Assembly (NCBI RefSeq): GCF_003258355.1
Contig: NZ_QKPO01000003.1
Coordinates: 248,001 to 312,000, forward strand
Source: Confluentibacter sediminis
GTDB lineage: Bacteria > Bacteroidota > Bacteroidia > Flavobacteriales > Flavobacteriaceae
Reading direction: 5' to 3'
DNA: 64,000 bases
The position numbers and the translations under genes were made by a program. This document shows positions 32,710 through 42,568 of the stretch, one piece after another (within the stretch, counting starts at the first letter, position 1; every line of letters starts with the position of its first letter). Under the pieces are notes generated by a model. The model was not told the origin of the DNA. It made no database searches and saw nothing but the letters and a program-made list of their open reading frames with translations.

Positions 32710-35004
32710 TTATTTTAATATAATAGGTGGTTTTTCATAATTAGCCATATCTTTATTCGGTTTAGGTCCCATAAAGAACTCTATTTTACCCCCTAAGACT
32801 ATATCCTTATGTATTATAAAATTCTTTCTGTATCTTTTTCCATTTAAAATAATCTTTTGGATGTAGATGTTTTTATTTCCTCTATTATGGGTAAGTACTT
32901 CAAAGGTTTTTCCATTAGATAAATTAATTCTAACATTTTTAAGTTGTGGAGACCCAAAAGAATAAACATTATTAGCAGGATTAACTGGATAAAAACCCAT
33001 AGCTGAAAAGATATACCATGCTGACATTTGTCCACAATCTTCATTTCCAGAATATCCAGAAGGCTCCGTGGAATATAAATCATTAATAATTTTATTAGTA
33101 TAGAACTGTGATTTCCAAGGAGTATTGGTATAGTTGTATAAATAAGCTATATGATGACTTGGTTCATTTCCGTGGGCATACTGACCAATAAAACCTGATG
33201 CATTTCCATTTACATCATCTGATTTAGCTTCTAAAGTAAAAAACGTATCTAGCTTTGCTGTGAATTGCTTTTCTCCTCCAAACATCTGCTCAAAAACATA
33301 TATATCATGAGGTACATACCAGAGATATTGCCAAGCATTTCCTTCAGTAAAAGAGTAACCTCCGTTCCCGCCATATTTCAAAGGGGAAAAAGGTTCAATC
33401 CAATTTCCGTCACTATTCTTTGCTCTAAAAAAACCGATGCTTGAATCAAATAAATTTTTATAATCTTCACTCCTTTTGATGAAATGTTCAAAATCCTTTT
33501 TAAAGCCTAACCCTTTTGCCATGTGTGCAACACACCAATCATCATAAGCTATTTCTAAAGTAATGGATACGGATTGAGTTTCTATATTTTCTGGAAAATA
33601 CCCATATTTTTCCAAAACATTAAAAGCAGAATTCTGATGAGAAATACTAGAGGATGCTTTTATAGCTTTATAAGCCAAATCATAATCTATATTTGGAATT
33701 TTCTTATTATAAGCATCAACAATAACAGGAATGGCATGATTCCCAATCATACAATAAGTTTCCTTACCCCATAATTGCCATATAGGTAAACAACCATAAT
33801 CATTGTAATATCTAAGCATTGAATTAATAAAATCTGCCGAGCGTTTTTCTTGGGTTATCGTAAATAAAGGATGAGCTGCTCTATAGGTATCCCAAAGCGA
33901 AAATGTACTGTAATATTTTTTGTCTGGTGTATTTTTTAATTCTCCATTACTATTAATATAATCGCCATTTACATCAGCAATATTATTAGGGTGAATAAAT
34001 GTATGATACAAAGACGTATAGAATATTTCTTTTTGATCTTCACTACCCTCAATATCTATAACAGACAACTCTTTATCCCATTGTTTTTTTGCTTCAGTTT
34101 TTACATCATTAAAATTAAAATCCTGAATTTCAGCATGTAAATTATTTTTGGCTCCTTCATAACTTACTGAAGATAATCCAACTCTTACTACCAAAGGTTT
34201 TTTATTTTTATCAAAACCAATGATTGTTTTTAAATTCTGATGGTTGGCTATTTTTTCATCAGTATAAATTCTAGATCCCGCTTTAATCACAGATGTAATG
34301 AATGGTCTAGAAAATTCTGCCCTAAAATAAACTTTACGAAGATTAGCCCAACCAGTAATCGAGCGATATCCTTCAATAGTATAATCATCAATAATTCTAA
34401 TTTGAGCATCAATAATTTTGCAAGACCAATAAGGTCTTTTTTTATCTAAAGAATGATTTAAATCTATAATAATAGAAAATGGCTCATCCGTTTCACTTGT
34501 GTATTTATGCACACCACAGTGTTCGGTTGCAGATACCTCTACCTTAATTTGAGGATCATTCAAAAAGACACTGTAATAACCAGGTGATGCTATTTCGTTT
34601 TCATGGCTAAACAAGGAGCTATAGCCTTGTTGATCTCCCTCATCGTTTGCATTCCATTTTTGTTCTCCTCTAAAAGGCATAAACAAAAAATCAAATAAAT
34701 CTGCTACACCAGTACCACTAAGATGGGTATGGCTAAAGCCTACAATCTTATTATCAGCATAATCATATCCACTACAAGGATCATCAGGGGAGTCTTCAGT
34801 ATCTGGACTCAATTGGACAAATCCAAAGGGAACAACTGCTCCTGGAAAATTACTCCCAGATAGACTTAAACTATCTATGGAACCTGTTCCAATAATCGGA
34901 TTTACATACTTTGAGTTTTCTGTTTTTCCTGATTGAACCTGAGCTACAGCATAAAGCTGTACAAGCAAAATAAATGTAATTAAGGTAAATTGTTTTCTAT
35001 TCAT
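32710..35004 (-). CDS. GH92 exo-alpha-mannosidase with canonical catalytic residues (GH92-E)
   Basis: This 764-residue protein has signal peptide FTLITFILLVQLYAVAQ. All classical GH92 motifs are present: KYVNPIIGTGSIDSLSLSGS, VGFSHTHLSGTG, FSLWDTYRAAHPLF, AHGNEPSHHIAYLYNYTNTP with Glu614 as general acid, and GNEDCGQMSAW. The NEPSHH type resembles characterised alpha-1,2-mannosidases, so exo-alpha-1,2 activity is a reasonable prediction, not proven. Its closest relative here is GH92-F. The nearest recognisable promoter (36025-36070) is 1 kb upstream, past two gene relics, so the gene appears to be the survivor of a longer operon. Confidence 0.93.
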   Translation of the reverse strand: MNRKQFTLITFILLVQLYAVAQVQSGKTENSKYVNPIIGTGSIDSLSLSGSNFPGAVVPFGFVQLSPDTEDSPDDPCSGYDYADNKIVGFSHTHLSGTGVADLFDFLFMPFRGEQKWNANDEGDQQGYSSLFSHENEIASPGYYSVFLNDPQIKVEVSATEHCGVHKYTSETDEPFSIIIDLNHSLDKKRPYWSCKIIDAQIRIIDDYTIEGYRSITGWANLRKVYFRAEFSRPFITSVIKAGSRIYTDEKIANHQNLKTIIGFDKNKKPLVVRVGLSSVSYEGAKNNLHAEIQDFNFNDVKTEAKKQWDKELSVIDIEGSEDQKEIFYTSLYHTFIHPNNIADVNGDYINSNGELKNTPDKKYYSTFSLWDTYRAAHPLFTITQEKRSADFINSMLRYYNDYGCLPIWQLWGKETYCMIGNHAIPVIVDAYNKKIPNIDYDLAYKAIKASSSISHQNSAFNVLEKYGYFPENIETQSVSITLEIAYDDWCVAHMAKGLGFKKDFEHFIKRSEDYKNLFDSSIGFFRAKNSDGNWIEPFSPLKYGGNGGYSFTEGNAWQYLWYVPHDIYVFEQMFGGEKQFTAKLDTFFTLEAKSDDVNGNASGFIGQYAHGNEPSHHIAYLYNYTNTPWKSQFYTNKIINDLYSTEPSGYSGNEDCGQMSAWYIFSAMGFYPVNPANNVYSFGSPQLKNVRINLSNGKTFEVLTHNRGNKNIYIQKIILNGKRYRKNFIIHKDIVLGGKIEFFMGPKPNKDMANYEKPPIILK

Positions 35005-35329
35005 TTTTATTACGTCTTAATATTTTTAGTTTCGAATATTTGATTTATTATCCTATAGTATTCTATGTGCCTATAATAAAAGCTCTAGGTTTGAACGTTA
35101 GTATTTTTCCAAAGAAATCAAACATATTAAAATTAAAACTTCATTATGTGTTTTTATATGCTCTTTACCCTTTTTAAATCATTTTATTATTGAAAGAACT
35201 TGAACTGCTATATTTTACAATAAACACAAAACGAGTATAGGTTTTATTCAGTCGTTAAAGGTTGGATTGATTTAACTTTTTTAACTATCTCAAATTATTT
35301 ATGTTGTAAAATCCCTGTTTCTTTTACTA

Positions 35330-35460
35330 ATCTAAACTTGATAAACTGTTTGCTTTTTATTTCGATTTTGAGAAGAAAGCATCCAAGTTAATTTTGGATT
35401 TATGTTTTCAATCCCAATCGGATTTACTTTATTTCTAAAATAGGGTTGTTCATCCTTTAT
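35330..35460 (-). pseudogene. Fragment of a second GH78 alpha-L-rhamnosidase gene
   Basis: The minus strand reads NKVNPIGIENINPKLTWML and SSQNRNKKQTVYQV before a stop codon. This matches the N-terminus of GH78 enzymes (typically NPLGID..P.LSW...S..R...QTAYQI). Nothing of the catalytic domain is recognisable downstream. The fragment lies between the relic at 35596-35790 and GH92-E. Confidence 0.65.
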
Positions 35461-35595
35461 TTGGCAAAAGATGCAAATGTTATATCTCCCAAAATATTAA
35501 TTATAGAAATTTTTGGGTACTCTTTTGAAATCATGTTATTCTAGCATTCTTGTATGTTAAAAAACAGTATTAAACTTATTTTCAGTCTGTTATTA

Positions 35596-35790
35596 TTATT
35601 TCAAACCGTAGTTTGGTTCAATTATATATACTTTTCCTCCATCAACACTAACAGCAGCAGCATCTGAAATCTTGTTATTATATACAAATCCATACCCCCT
35701 TTTGTAGTGTTAGAATGTAGTACAAAGGCATAGTATAATCCTTTTTAACATCTATATTATGTTTAAATGAAAAAGTTTTTGGCAGACCTC
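35596..35790 (-). pseudogene. C-terminal relic of an unidentified exported protein
   Basis: On the minus strand one frame reads PKTFSFKHNIDVKKDY. After a shift the sequence continues AFVLHSNTTK, and after another YGFVYNNKISDAAAVSVDGG and KVYIIEPNYGLK before a TAA at 35596-35598. The two shifts and the absence of an upstream gene show decay. The beta-strand-like ending suggests a secreted carbohydrate-active protein, but I do not recognise the family. It lies directly downstream of promoter P3 and would have been the first gene of that operon. Confidence 0.5.
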
Positions 35791-36024
35791 TCAAACATCT
35801 TAGATTCAATATTTTTGATACACGAAAAACTTAAAGAAAATAATAACAAGTACAATAAAATGAGTTGGTTCGCATTGATGACATGAAAATCTTATTTATT
35901 CTTATACCAAGTCCTATACAACAATTCATTTTTCGAATTAAAATATTAGTATGGATTTTGTCTATTCTATTGCTTGGGCACTTTTTATTTAAATTTTATT
36001 TATACTACGGGGTATACCAAGCAT

Positions 36025-36070
36025 CAAATATAAAATATGAAGTTATGAAAGGTGTCCTGTACTATCGTGA
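36025..36070 (-). promoter_or_regulatory. Promoter with 10-bp direct repeats (site P3)
   Basis: CAAATATA at 36025-36032 reads TATATTTG on the minus strand, a perfect TAnnTTTG box. After 18 bases come GGTGTCCTGT (36051-36060) and ACTATCGTGA (36061-36070), degenerate copies of the ACTATCCTGC repeat. It would drive the relics and GH92-E. Its repeats are the most diverged of the four sites, so activation may be weak. Confidence 0.6.
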
Positions 36071-36101
36071 AATATACTTTGTTTACTAATAAATTGTTCA
36101 A

Positions 36102-36126
36102 GTGAGTCTGATAAAATCAGACTCAC
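36102..36126. terminator. Hairpin with 11-bp perfect stem
   Basis: GTGAGTCTGAT (36102-36112) and ATCAGACTCAC (36116-36126) are exact reverse complements around loop AAA. It lies downstream of the GH125 stop (36381) and just upstream of promoter P3, so it probably insulates the two units. No strong T run follows on the minus strand. Confidence 0.6.
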
Positions 36127-36380
36127 AAAATTTTCAGAATCCTAATTTTGTAAAGAAATCAGGATCAAAACACTTAGCTTTGACTAAAGGCTTTGATAGT
36201 TTAAAAGGTGTTCTTTTTATTTTTTTGTAACAATTCCAATATGCTTTCGTAATTTACTTTTAAGTTGTTCATAACTCATTTTCTATTACGGAAACATCTC
36301 ACTGATTATCAATAACGTGGATAACTATTTTATTTTAAATCATAAAGCGTAAAAGGTGGATATAATTAAACATTAACTAA

Positions 36381-37811
36381 TTACAATTTTAATAATTCTG
36401 GTTCACTTTTATAAGTTTTCCAAAGTAACTCACCAAAAAGAGTGTTGGCCCAGGCAAACCATGGCCTTGAAAAGTTTTTTGGGTCATCTTTATGAAAGGA
36501 TTCATGCATAAATCCAGTATCTCCGTGAGTAGCTTTTAAAACTTGTATGCAATTTTTTATTTCTTTTGGATCCGTACTTGTCAAACCATGCATTATAATC
36601 GACATAGGCCAAATCATGTCCATTCCAACATGTGGGCCTCCAATACCTTCAGCCGCTTTACCTTTAAAAAAGAAAGGATTCGCTTCTGACCAAACAAATT
36701 TTCTTGTGTTTTGATAAATAGGATCATTTACGTCAATTGCATCTAAATAGGGAAGTGACAACAAGCTAGGTACATTGGCATCATCCATTAACAGTTGGCT
36801 TCCGTAACCGTCTATTTCAAAAGCATAAATCTCTCCATATTTTGGATGCTTTACTTTTCCATAATCTTGTAATGCCTTAGATACTTCATCACTTAGGCTT
36901 CTTAATTCTCTCGATAGATCCGTATCGCCTACTATTTTTTCCATCATTTCTGCAGCTTGATTCAGACTAACAACTGCAAAAAAGTTAGAAGGAATCAAGA
37001 AAGAAAATACCGTTGAGTCATCACTTGGTCTAAAGGCAGAACAAATTAAACCAATGGGTTTAACTGGGTAACCATATCCATTAAGTGTTCTCGTATCTGT
37101 TCCATGTGGTGTTGTCCTTTCAAAATGATAAGGGTTTTCACCATTTTTTTGTTGCTGATCGATAAAAACTTTTAAAACTGTCTTTATTGCTTTTTGCCAA
37201 TCTGCATCAAAAGGTGATATATCTCCTGTGGTTTTCCAATAATTAAATGCTAATCGAATCGGATAACATAAAGAATCTATTTCATATTTACGCTCATGAA
37301 CTCCTGGCAGCATATTAGTATCATCTGTAGTCCACTCTCCTTTTTTATTCGGGTCATCATAAAATGCATTCGCATAAGGATCTTTAAGAATATACTGTGT
37401 TTGGGCATTGATAACACCAGCTATTAAATCTTTTAATTTATGGTCTTTGTCAGCAAATGCCATATAAGGCCATACTTGAGCAGAGCTATCTCGTAACCAC
37501 ATAGCATCAATATCACCAGTTATAACGTAGGTATGAGGATTTCCGTTTTTTCTGGAAAATGTCACAGTAGTATCTAATGTATTTGGAAAACAATTGTTAA
37601 ATAGCCATGCAAGCTCATCGTCTTTTACATTTTCTTGAAACTCTTTAATAGTTTTTTCTATTATTGGGCTTTCAAAATTACGTTTACTCTTTAATCGTCT
37701 AACTACAGGAAATTTATTAATTCTGAAAGATTCAGCTACCATTCCAAAAGGATTAGCTAACGTTAAACCACCTAATAAAGCTGTATTCTGGATAAATTTT
37801 CTTCTTTTCAT
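36381..37811 (-). CDS. GH125 exo-alpha-1,6-mannosidase (Tat-type signal)
   Basis: This 476-residue protein has a twin-arginine-like start (MKRRKFIQNTALLGG). GH125 enzymes are metal-independent, inverting exo-alpha-1,6-mannosidases with an (alpha/alpha)6 fold. Family blocks are NNCFPNTLDTTVTFSRKNG, GDIDAMWLRDSSAQVWPYM, DDTNMLPGVHERKYEIDSLC, AFRPSDDSTVFSFLIPSN, DANVPSLLSLPYL and FMHESFHKDDPKNFSRPWFA. Length is normal for the family. It begins 13 bases after GH92-F and ends the operon starting at 45625. It would attack the alpha-1,6 backbone after GH92 enzymes have stripped branches. A second, internally deleted copy lies at 30040-30555. Confidence 0.95.
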   Translation of the reverse strand: MKRRKFIQNTALLGGLTLANPFGMVAESFRINKFPVVRRLKSKRNFESPIIEKTIKEFQENVKDDELAWLFNNCFPNTLDTTVTFSRKNGNPHTYVITGDIDAMWLRDSSAQVWPYMAFADKDHKLKDLIAGVINAQTQYILKDPYANAFYDDPNKKGEWTTDDTNMLPGVHERKYEIDSLCYPIRLAFNYWKTTGDISPFDADWQKAIKTVLKVFIDQQQKNGENPYHFERTTPHGTDTRTLNGYGYPVKPIGLICSAFRPSDDSTVFSFLIPSNFFAVVSLNQAAEMMEKIVGDTDLSRELRSLSDEVSKALQDYGKVKHPKYGEIYAFEIDGYGSQLLMDDANVPSLLSLPYLDAIDVNDPIYQNTRKFVWSEANPFFFKGKAAEGIGGPHVGMDMIWPMSIIMHGLTSTDPKEIKNCIQVLKATHGDTGFMHESFHKDDPKNFSRPWFAWANTLFGELLWKTYKSEPELLKL

Positions 37812-37824
37812 TATTTTATATTAT

Positions 37825-40158
37825 TCAATTCACTTTTTTGTTTTTATTTGGGACATTAATCATGTAAAATATTAGCTCACCTCCATTCATAATGTCTCGA
37901 TGTTTAATAAAATGAGAATCTAATAGTTTGCCATTAAGCTCCACCCTTTCCACAAAAACATTTTTATCAGATTGATTTTCTGCTACTATCTTAAACGTTT
38001 TCCCATTCTCTAAATTTAATATGGCTTCTTTAATCGCTGGACTTCCTAAAGCATAGTTTTCAGATCCAGGGGCAACAGGATAAAACCCTAATGAACTAAA
38101 AATATACCAAGCACTCATCTGACCAAAATCGTCATTTCCACCAAGACCATCTGGTTTTGCCTGGTACATGGTTTTTAAAATTAATCGTATTTTATCTTGT
38201 GATTTCCAAGGGGTATTTGTCCAATTGTATAAATAAGCTACATGGTGTGATGGCTCATTACCATGTACATAGTTTCCAATAATACCTTCACGTGTTATGT
38301 CTTCTGTGTTTTCAAAATACTTATCAGGCAATTCCATACTAAACAAAGAATCTAAGTGTGCAGAAAAATGCTCTTTACCACCCATCATAGAAATCATTTC
38401 AGCTGGATCATGAGGTACATATAAACTGTAGTTCCAAGAATTCCCTTCTATAAAACCTTGTCCATGTGTATCTAAAGCATCAAAATCTTCTTTAAAGCTA
38501 CCATTGCTTAATTTAGGACGCATAAATCCTATTTTTTTATCAAAAACATTTTTGTAATTTTTAGAACGCTCTATAAATTCTTTGTAAATATCATCTTTTC
38601 CTAATTTTTTTGCTGCTTGCGCAATCGCCCAATCGTCATAGGCGTATTCTAACGTTTTAGACACCGAAGCTCCATTTTTATCTTCAGGAACATACCCCTT
38701 ATCTATATAATACCCTAAGCCATCAAAATATCTTGTTCTTGCTGTTTGTACACATGCTTGTAACGCTTTTTCAGTATCAAAATTAGTGTTTCCTTTTACA
38801 ATGGCGTCTGCAATTACTGCGGCACTATGATAGCCAATCATACACCAGTTCTCATTGGCGTAATGAGACCAAATAGGTAACATGCCATGGACACTTTGGC
38901 TTTGATGTGCCAACATAGAAGAAATCATATCAGAATTTCTTTTTGGTTGCAAAATATTGAATAATGGATGCAATGCTCTGTAGGTATCCCAAAGTGAAAA
39001 ACTAGTATAATTAGTAAAATTTTCAGCTTTATGAGTATTCAAATCTAAGCCAGTATAGTTGTTATCAGAATCCATATAAACGGTTGGACCTAAAAAAGCA
39101 TGGTACATGGCCGTGTAGAAGTTTATTTTTTCTTCTTTGCTATCGGATGCTATGGCTATTTTATTTAATTCTTTATTCCAAGCTAATTTAGCGTCCTCAC
39201 GAATTTTTTCAAAATTCCAATTTGGAATTTCTTTTTTCATATTAGCCAAAGCCCCTGCTGTACTGACTGGAGATAATGCAAATTTAACTTGTATTTTTTC
39301 TTGGTCTTCAACATCGAAATCAAAGTGCATTCTGATTTTTTGACCTGCTATTTCCGGGAAATTCTCAGCTTCATTAAATTTTCCCCAAAAGCCATTATAT
39401 GGTTGTTTATCGTACCGATATCTACCATAATTGGCAATGGGTTTACTGAATGACATGGCAAAATAAACACGTCTAGTCCTTGCCCATCCATTAGTTTGGC
39501 GATATCCTGTAATTAAAGTATCATTTTCTACTCTTACAAAAGTCCAAACATTTTTATCATCATAATTATAAATACCTGACATTAAATCTAAAATGATATG
39601 TGCTTTTTCATTTTTATTGAAGGTATATTGGTGCATACCAACTCTAGTTGAAGCTGTCATTTCTGCTTTAATATTATAATCTTCTAATAGCACACTATAA
39701 TAACCAGGTGATGCTTTTTCGTTTTCATGAGAAAAACGAGAGCGATACCCGCTATCTGGATTTTCTTTAGTGCCAGGGTTTAATTTTAAGTCACCCGTTG
39801 TTGGCATGATTAGAAAATCACCCAAATCGGAATGTCCTGTTCCACTAAAATGGGTATGGCTAAAACCCACAATTGTATTGTCGTCGTATTGATATCCTGA
39901 GCAATATTTATAAACATCTGGGTTATAGTGGCCATCTATAGAATATGGAATGGTATCGGTATCTGGACTTAGTTGTACACTTCCAAAAGGAACTGTTGCA
40001 CCAGGGTAGGTATGCCCCATTTTAGCCGTACCAATCATGGGGTCTACATATTGTGCGTAATCTTTCAATTTTATAGATTCTTTTGTATCATTTTTTTTGC
40101 AACTTATTAAACCCATAGTTAATATAAAAATAGCTTTTGCATATATATATTTATTCAT
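37825..40158 (-). CDS. GH92 exo-alpha-mannosidase with canonical catalytic residues (GH92-F)
   Basis: This 777-residue lipoprotein has signal YAKAIFILTMGLISC. Motifs are YVDPMIGTAKMGHTYPGATV, VGFSHTHFSGTGHSDLGDF, VHGNEPSHHVAYLYNWTNTP with Glu635 as general acid, and GNDDFGQMSAW. The NEPSHH loop matches GH92-E and characterised alpha-1,2-mannosidases, making alpha-1,2-mannosidase the best guess. It is preceded by an intrinsic-terminator-like hairpin (40186-40228) and followed after 13 bases by GH125, so expression of this pair may be lower than that of the three upstream genes. Confidence 0.94.
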   Translation of the reverse strand: MNKYIYAKAIFILTMGLISCKKNDTKESIKLKDYAQYVDPMIGTAKMGHTYPGATVPFGSVQLSPDTDTIPYSIDGHYNPDVYKYCSGYQYDDNTIVGFSHTHFSGTGHSDLGDFLIMPTTGDLKLNPGTKENPDSGYRSRFSHENEKASPGYYSVLLEDYNIKAEMTASTRVGMHQYTFNKNEKAHIILDLMSGIYNYDDKNVWTFVRVENDTLITGYRQTNGWARTRRVYFAMSFSKPIANYGRYRYDKQPYNGFWGKFNEAENFPEIAGQKIRMHFDFDVEDQEKIQVKFALSPVSTAGALANMKKEIPNWNFEKIREDAKLAWNKELNKIAIASDSKEEKINFYTAMYHAFLGPTVYMDSDNNYTGLDLNTHKAENFTNYTSFSLWDTYRALHPLFNILQPKRNSDMISSMLAHQSQSVHGMLPIWSHYANENWCMIGYHSAAVIADAIVKGNTNFDTEKALQACVQTARTRYFDGLGYYIDKGYVPEDKNGASVSKTLEYAYDDWAIAQAAKKLGKDDIYKEFIERSKNYKNVFDKKIGFMRPKLSNGSFKEDFDALDTHGQGFIEGNSWNYSLYVPHDPAEMISMMGGKEHFSAHLDSLFSMELPDKYFENTEDITREGIIGNYVHGNEPSHHVAYLYNWTNTPWKSQDKIRLILKTMYQAKPDGLGGNDDFGQMSAWYIFSSLGFYPVAPGSENYALGSPAIKEAILNLENGKTFKIVAENQSDKNVFVERVELNGKLLDSHFIKHRDIMNGGELIFYMINVPNKNKKVN

Positions 40159-40185
40159 ATAAATCTTATTTACAAATTGAAAAAA

Positions 40186-40228
40186 CTTGGGCTCTCTATA
40201 TATTATTAACTAATTTTAAGAGCCCAAG
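40186..40228 (-). terminator. Intercistronic rho-independent terminator
   Basis: CTTGGGCTCT (40186-40195) and AGAGCCCAAG (40219-40228) form a perfect 10-bp stem with a 23-base loop. On the minus strand the stem is followed by TTTTTT. It sits between the GH92-G stop (40257) and the GH92-F start (40158), inside an apparent operon. Confidence 0.75.
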
Positions 40229-40256
40229 ACAACTAAACTCAACTTAACTAATTTTT

Positions 40257-42551
40257 TTATTCGTTTGAAAGTGAATAAGGATAATCTTCCTTAGATACCC
40301 CTCTTTCTTTATTTGGTTTATCTGACATATCAAAATCTATAACGGCTCCTTTTACTAATTCTTTATGGCTTAACCAGTTTTTGGTGTAGGTTTTTCCATT
40401 GTAACGCATTTTATTGATATATCGATTTTCAGTACTATTCTTTTCAGCATTAATGACTACTTTTTTACCATTTTGTAAATGAATTGTCGTCTTTTTGAAT
40501 AGAGGTGCTCCAATAACATATTGATCTGTAGCTGGTGCCACTGGATAAAATCCCATGGCAGAGAATACATACCAAGCAGAAGTTTGTCCGTTGTCTTCAT
40601 CTCCACAATACCCATCTACATTTGGATTGTACATTCTATTCATGGTTTCTCTTACCCAATATTGTGTTTTCCATGGAGCTCCTGCGTAATCATATAAATA
40701 GGTCATATGCTGGATAGGCTGGTTGCCATGTGCATACTGTCCCATGTTGGCTATTTGCATTTCTCTAATTTCATGAATGACACCTCCATAATATTTATCA
40801 CCAAACACGGGAGGTAATGAAAAAACAGTATCTAGCTGCTTTACAAATTCATCATTTCCACCCATAAGATTGATTAAACCTTGCATGTCATGAAAAACGG
40901 ACCAAGAGTAGTGTAAACTATTTCCTTCTGTGAAATCACCACCCCAATCAAAAGGACTAAATGGAGTTCTCCACTCACCTTTACTATCTTTGCCTCTCAT
41001 TAATTTATATTCTGGATCGAATAAATTTTTATAATTTAAGCTGCGTTTTTTATATAATTCTATTTCTTTTTTAGGTTTTTTTAATGCCTTTGCTAATTGA
41101 TAGATGGCAAAATCATCATAGGCATACTCAAGGGTTCTTGCAGCTGTTTCATTCAAACCAATATCAAAAGGCACATAACCTAATTTTATATATGAAGGTG
41201 CTCCTGCTCGTCCAACTGCAGTCATGGGACCTTCGTTGTTGGCACCATGTATTAAGGCTTCATATAAGTTTTGAATATCGTAATCGTAAGCACCTTCACT
41301 TTTAAGATAGGCATCTGAAACAACAGAGGCAGAATTATTTCCTACCATGATATTACGTAATCCTGGGCTTGCCCATTCTGGCAACCATCCACTTTCATCA
41401 TATGCGTTTGATAATCCTTCTTGCATTTGTGCACTTAATTCAGGATACATTAGGTTTAAGAAAGGAAAAAGCGATCTAAAAGTATCCCAGAACCCCGTAT
41501 CGGTAAACATATAGCCTTTACGCAACTCTCCATTATATGGGCTGTAGTGCACAACATCTCCATTTTTGTCAAATTCGAAAAATTTTCTTGGAAAAAGCAA
41601 GGAACGATAAAGGCAAGAATAGAACGTACCAAGTTGATCTGGAGTAGCTCCTTCAACTTCAATTCTGCTCAATTCTCTATTCCAGATTTCTTTTCCTTTT
41701 TCTTTTAATTGATCAAAATTAGAGTTTCCAATCTCTTCTAAATTTCTCTCTGCTTGCTCATAACTGATAAATGAAGAAGCTACTTGAGCATTTACTATAT
41801 GCCCTTTCTTTGTTTTAAAACCGATGGCAGCACCAGCATGCTTAGAGGTGATCTCTAATGAATTTGTTAATTCGGCTTCGCTAAATGTTTTTGACATCTC
41901 AAAATCAGTGTCAAACTTGATAACAAAATAGTTTTTGAAATTTTCAGGAACACCACCACTATTACGCGTTGTGTATCCAATTATTTTTCTCTCTTGAGGA
42001 ATGATCTTTATATAAGACCCTCTATCAAAAGCATCAACTATGATATAAGATTCTTCATTTTCTGGAAATGTAAAACGGAATCTTGCCGCCCTTTCTGTCG
42101 GAGTTATTTCAGTAGTAATATCATGATCAGCCAAATAAACACTATAATAATATGGGGTTGCTATTTCTGCCTTATGTGAAAACCAACTTTCACGTTCCTC
42201 TTCCTTGAAACGTAATTTACCTGAAATAGGCATGATAGAAAACTGACCATAATCATTCATCCAAGGTGAAGGTTGGTGTGTTTGTTTAAAACCTTTTATT
42301 TTATGTGCATTATAGGTGTAGGCCCATCCGTCGCCCATTTTGCCCGTTTGAGGTGTCCAAAAATTCATTCCCCAAGGCATGGCTATTACAGGATAGGTAT
42401 TTCCATTGGACAAACCAGGATCTGAATCGGTTCCTATTAATGGATTCACCCAATCTACAGGGTTATCAATTTTAGCTATTTGATTGTTTTGAGATTGAGC
42501 AAATACAATAAATGCAATAGCTGCAATAAGAGACAAAAGCGGTCTTTTCAT
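40257..42551 (-). CDS. GH92 family protein with Gln at the general-acid position (GH92-G)
   Basis: This 764-residue protein has signal LLSLIAAIAFIVFAQSQ. GH92 motifs are NGNTYPVIAMPWGMNFWTPQ, FTDTGFWDTFRSLFPFLNLM, GDEDNGQTSAWYVFSAMGFY and IGAPLFKK. The acid loop is HGNQPIQHMTYLYDYAGAP with Gln611 in place of Glu. It is the close paralogue of GH92-C on the plus strand; both end KEDYPYSLSNE. It starts 17 bases after the GH43 gene, in the operon that begins with the O-acetylesterase. Confidence 0.92.
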   Translation of the reverse strand: MKRPLLSLIAAIAFIVFAQSQNNQIAKIDNPVDWVNPLIGTDSDPGLSNGNTYPVIAMPWGMNFWTPQTGKMGDGWAYTYNAHKIKGFKQTHQPSPWMNDYGQFSIMPISGKLRFKEEERESWFSHKAEIATPYYYSVYLADHDITTEITPTERAARFRFTFPENEESYIIVDAFDRGSYIKIIPQERKIIGYTTRNSGGVPENFKNYFVIKFDTDFEMSKTFSEAELTNSLEITSKHAGAAIGFKTKKGHIVNAQVASSFISYEQAERNLEEIGNSNFDQLKEKGKEIWNRELSRIEVEGATPDQLGTFYSCLYRSLLFPRKFFEFDKNGDVVHYSPYNGELRKGYMFTDTGFWDTFRSLFPFLNLMYPELSAQMQEGLSNAYDESGWLPEWASPGLRNIMVGNNSASVVSDAYLKSEGAYDYDIQNLYEALIHGANNEGPMTAVGRAGAPSYIKLGYVPFDIGLNETAARTLEYAYDDFAIYQLAKALKKPKKEIELYKKRSLNYKNLFDPEYKLMRGKDSKGEWRTPFSPFDWGGDFTEGNSLHYSWSVFHDMQGLINLMGGNDEFVKQLDTVFSLPPVFGDKYYGGVIHEIREMQIANMGQYAHGNQPIQHMTYLYDYAGAPWKTQYWVRETMNRMYNPNVDGYCGDEDNGQTSAWYVFSAMGFYPVAPATDQYVIGAPLFKKTTIHLQNGKKVVINAEKNSTENRYINKMRYNGKTYTKNWLSHKELVKGAVIDFDMSDKPNKERGVSKEDYPYSLSNE

Positions 42552-42568
42552 AATTGTTTAATAATTTT

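Larger units (their letters stand above)
35921..36188. repeat. Duplicated terminator-operator-promoter-leader module, copy A
   Basis: This stretch is collinear with 45700-45966. Exact identities include 36023-36053 with 45801-45831 and 36081-36112 with 45861-45892; the remainder is similar with small indels. The shared module includes the leader, the -7 box, the direct repeats, the GTGAGTCT hairpin and a flank ending near CACTTAGCTTTG. Copy A stands before decayed genes, copy B before an intact operon. Confidence 0.85.
35005..36380. other. 1.4-kb non-coding stretch with gene relics and a duplicated promoter module
   Basis: The stretch contains, in minus-strand order, the 3' side of the GH125 unit, a hairpin (36102-36126), promoter P3 (36025-36070), an unknown relic, a GH78 relic and then about 300 bases up to GH92-E in which I see nothing clear. 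A short plus-strand ORF at 35865-36089 overlaps the promoter module and has no protein-like features. Confidence 0.65.

Noticed and set aside
35865-36089. Plus-strand ORF of 74 codons with a hydrophobic stretch
   Set aside because: It overlaps the duplicated promoter module; copy B does not keep the frame, and there is no family resemblance.
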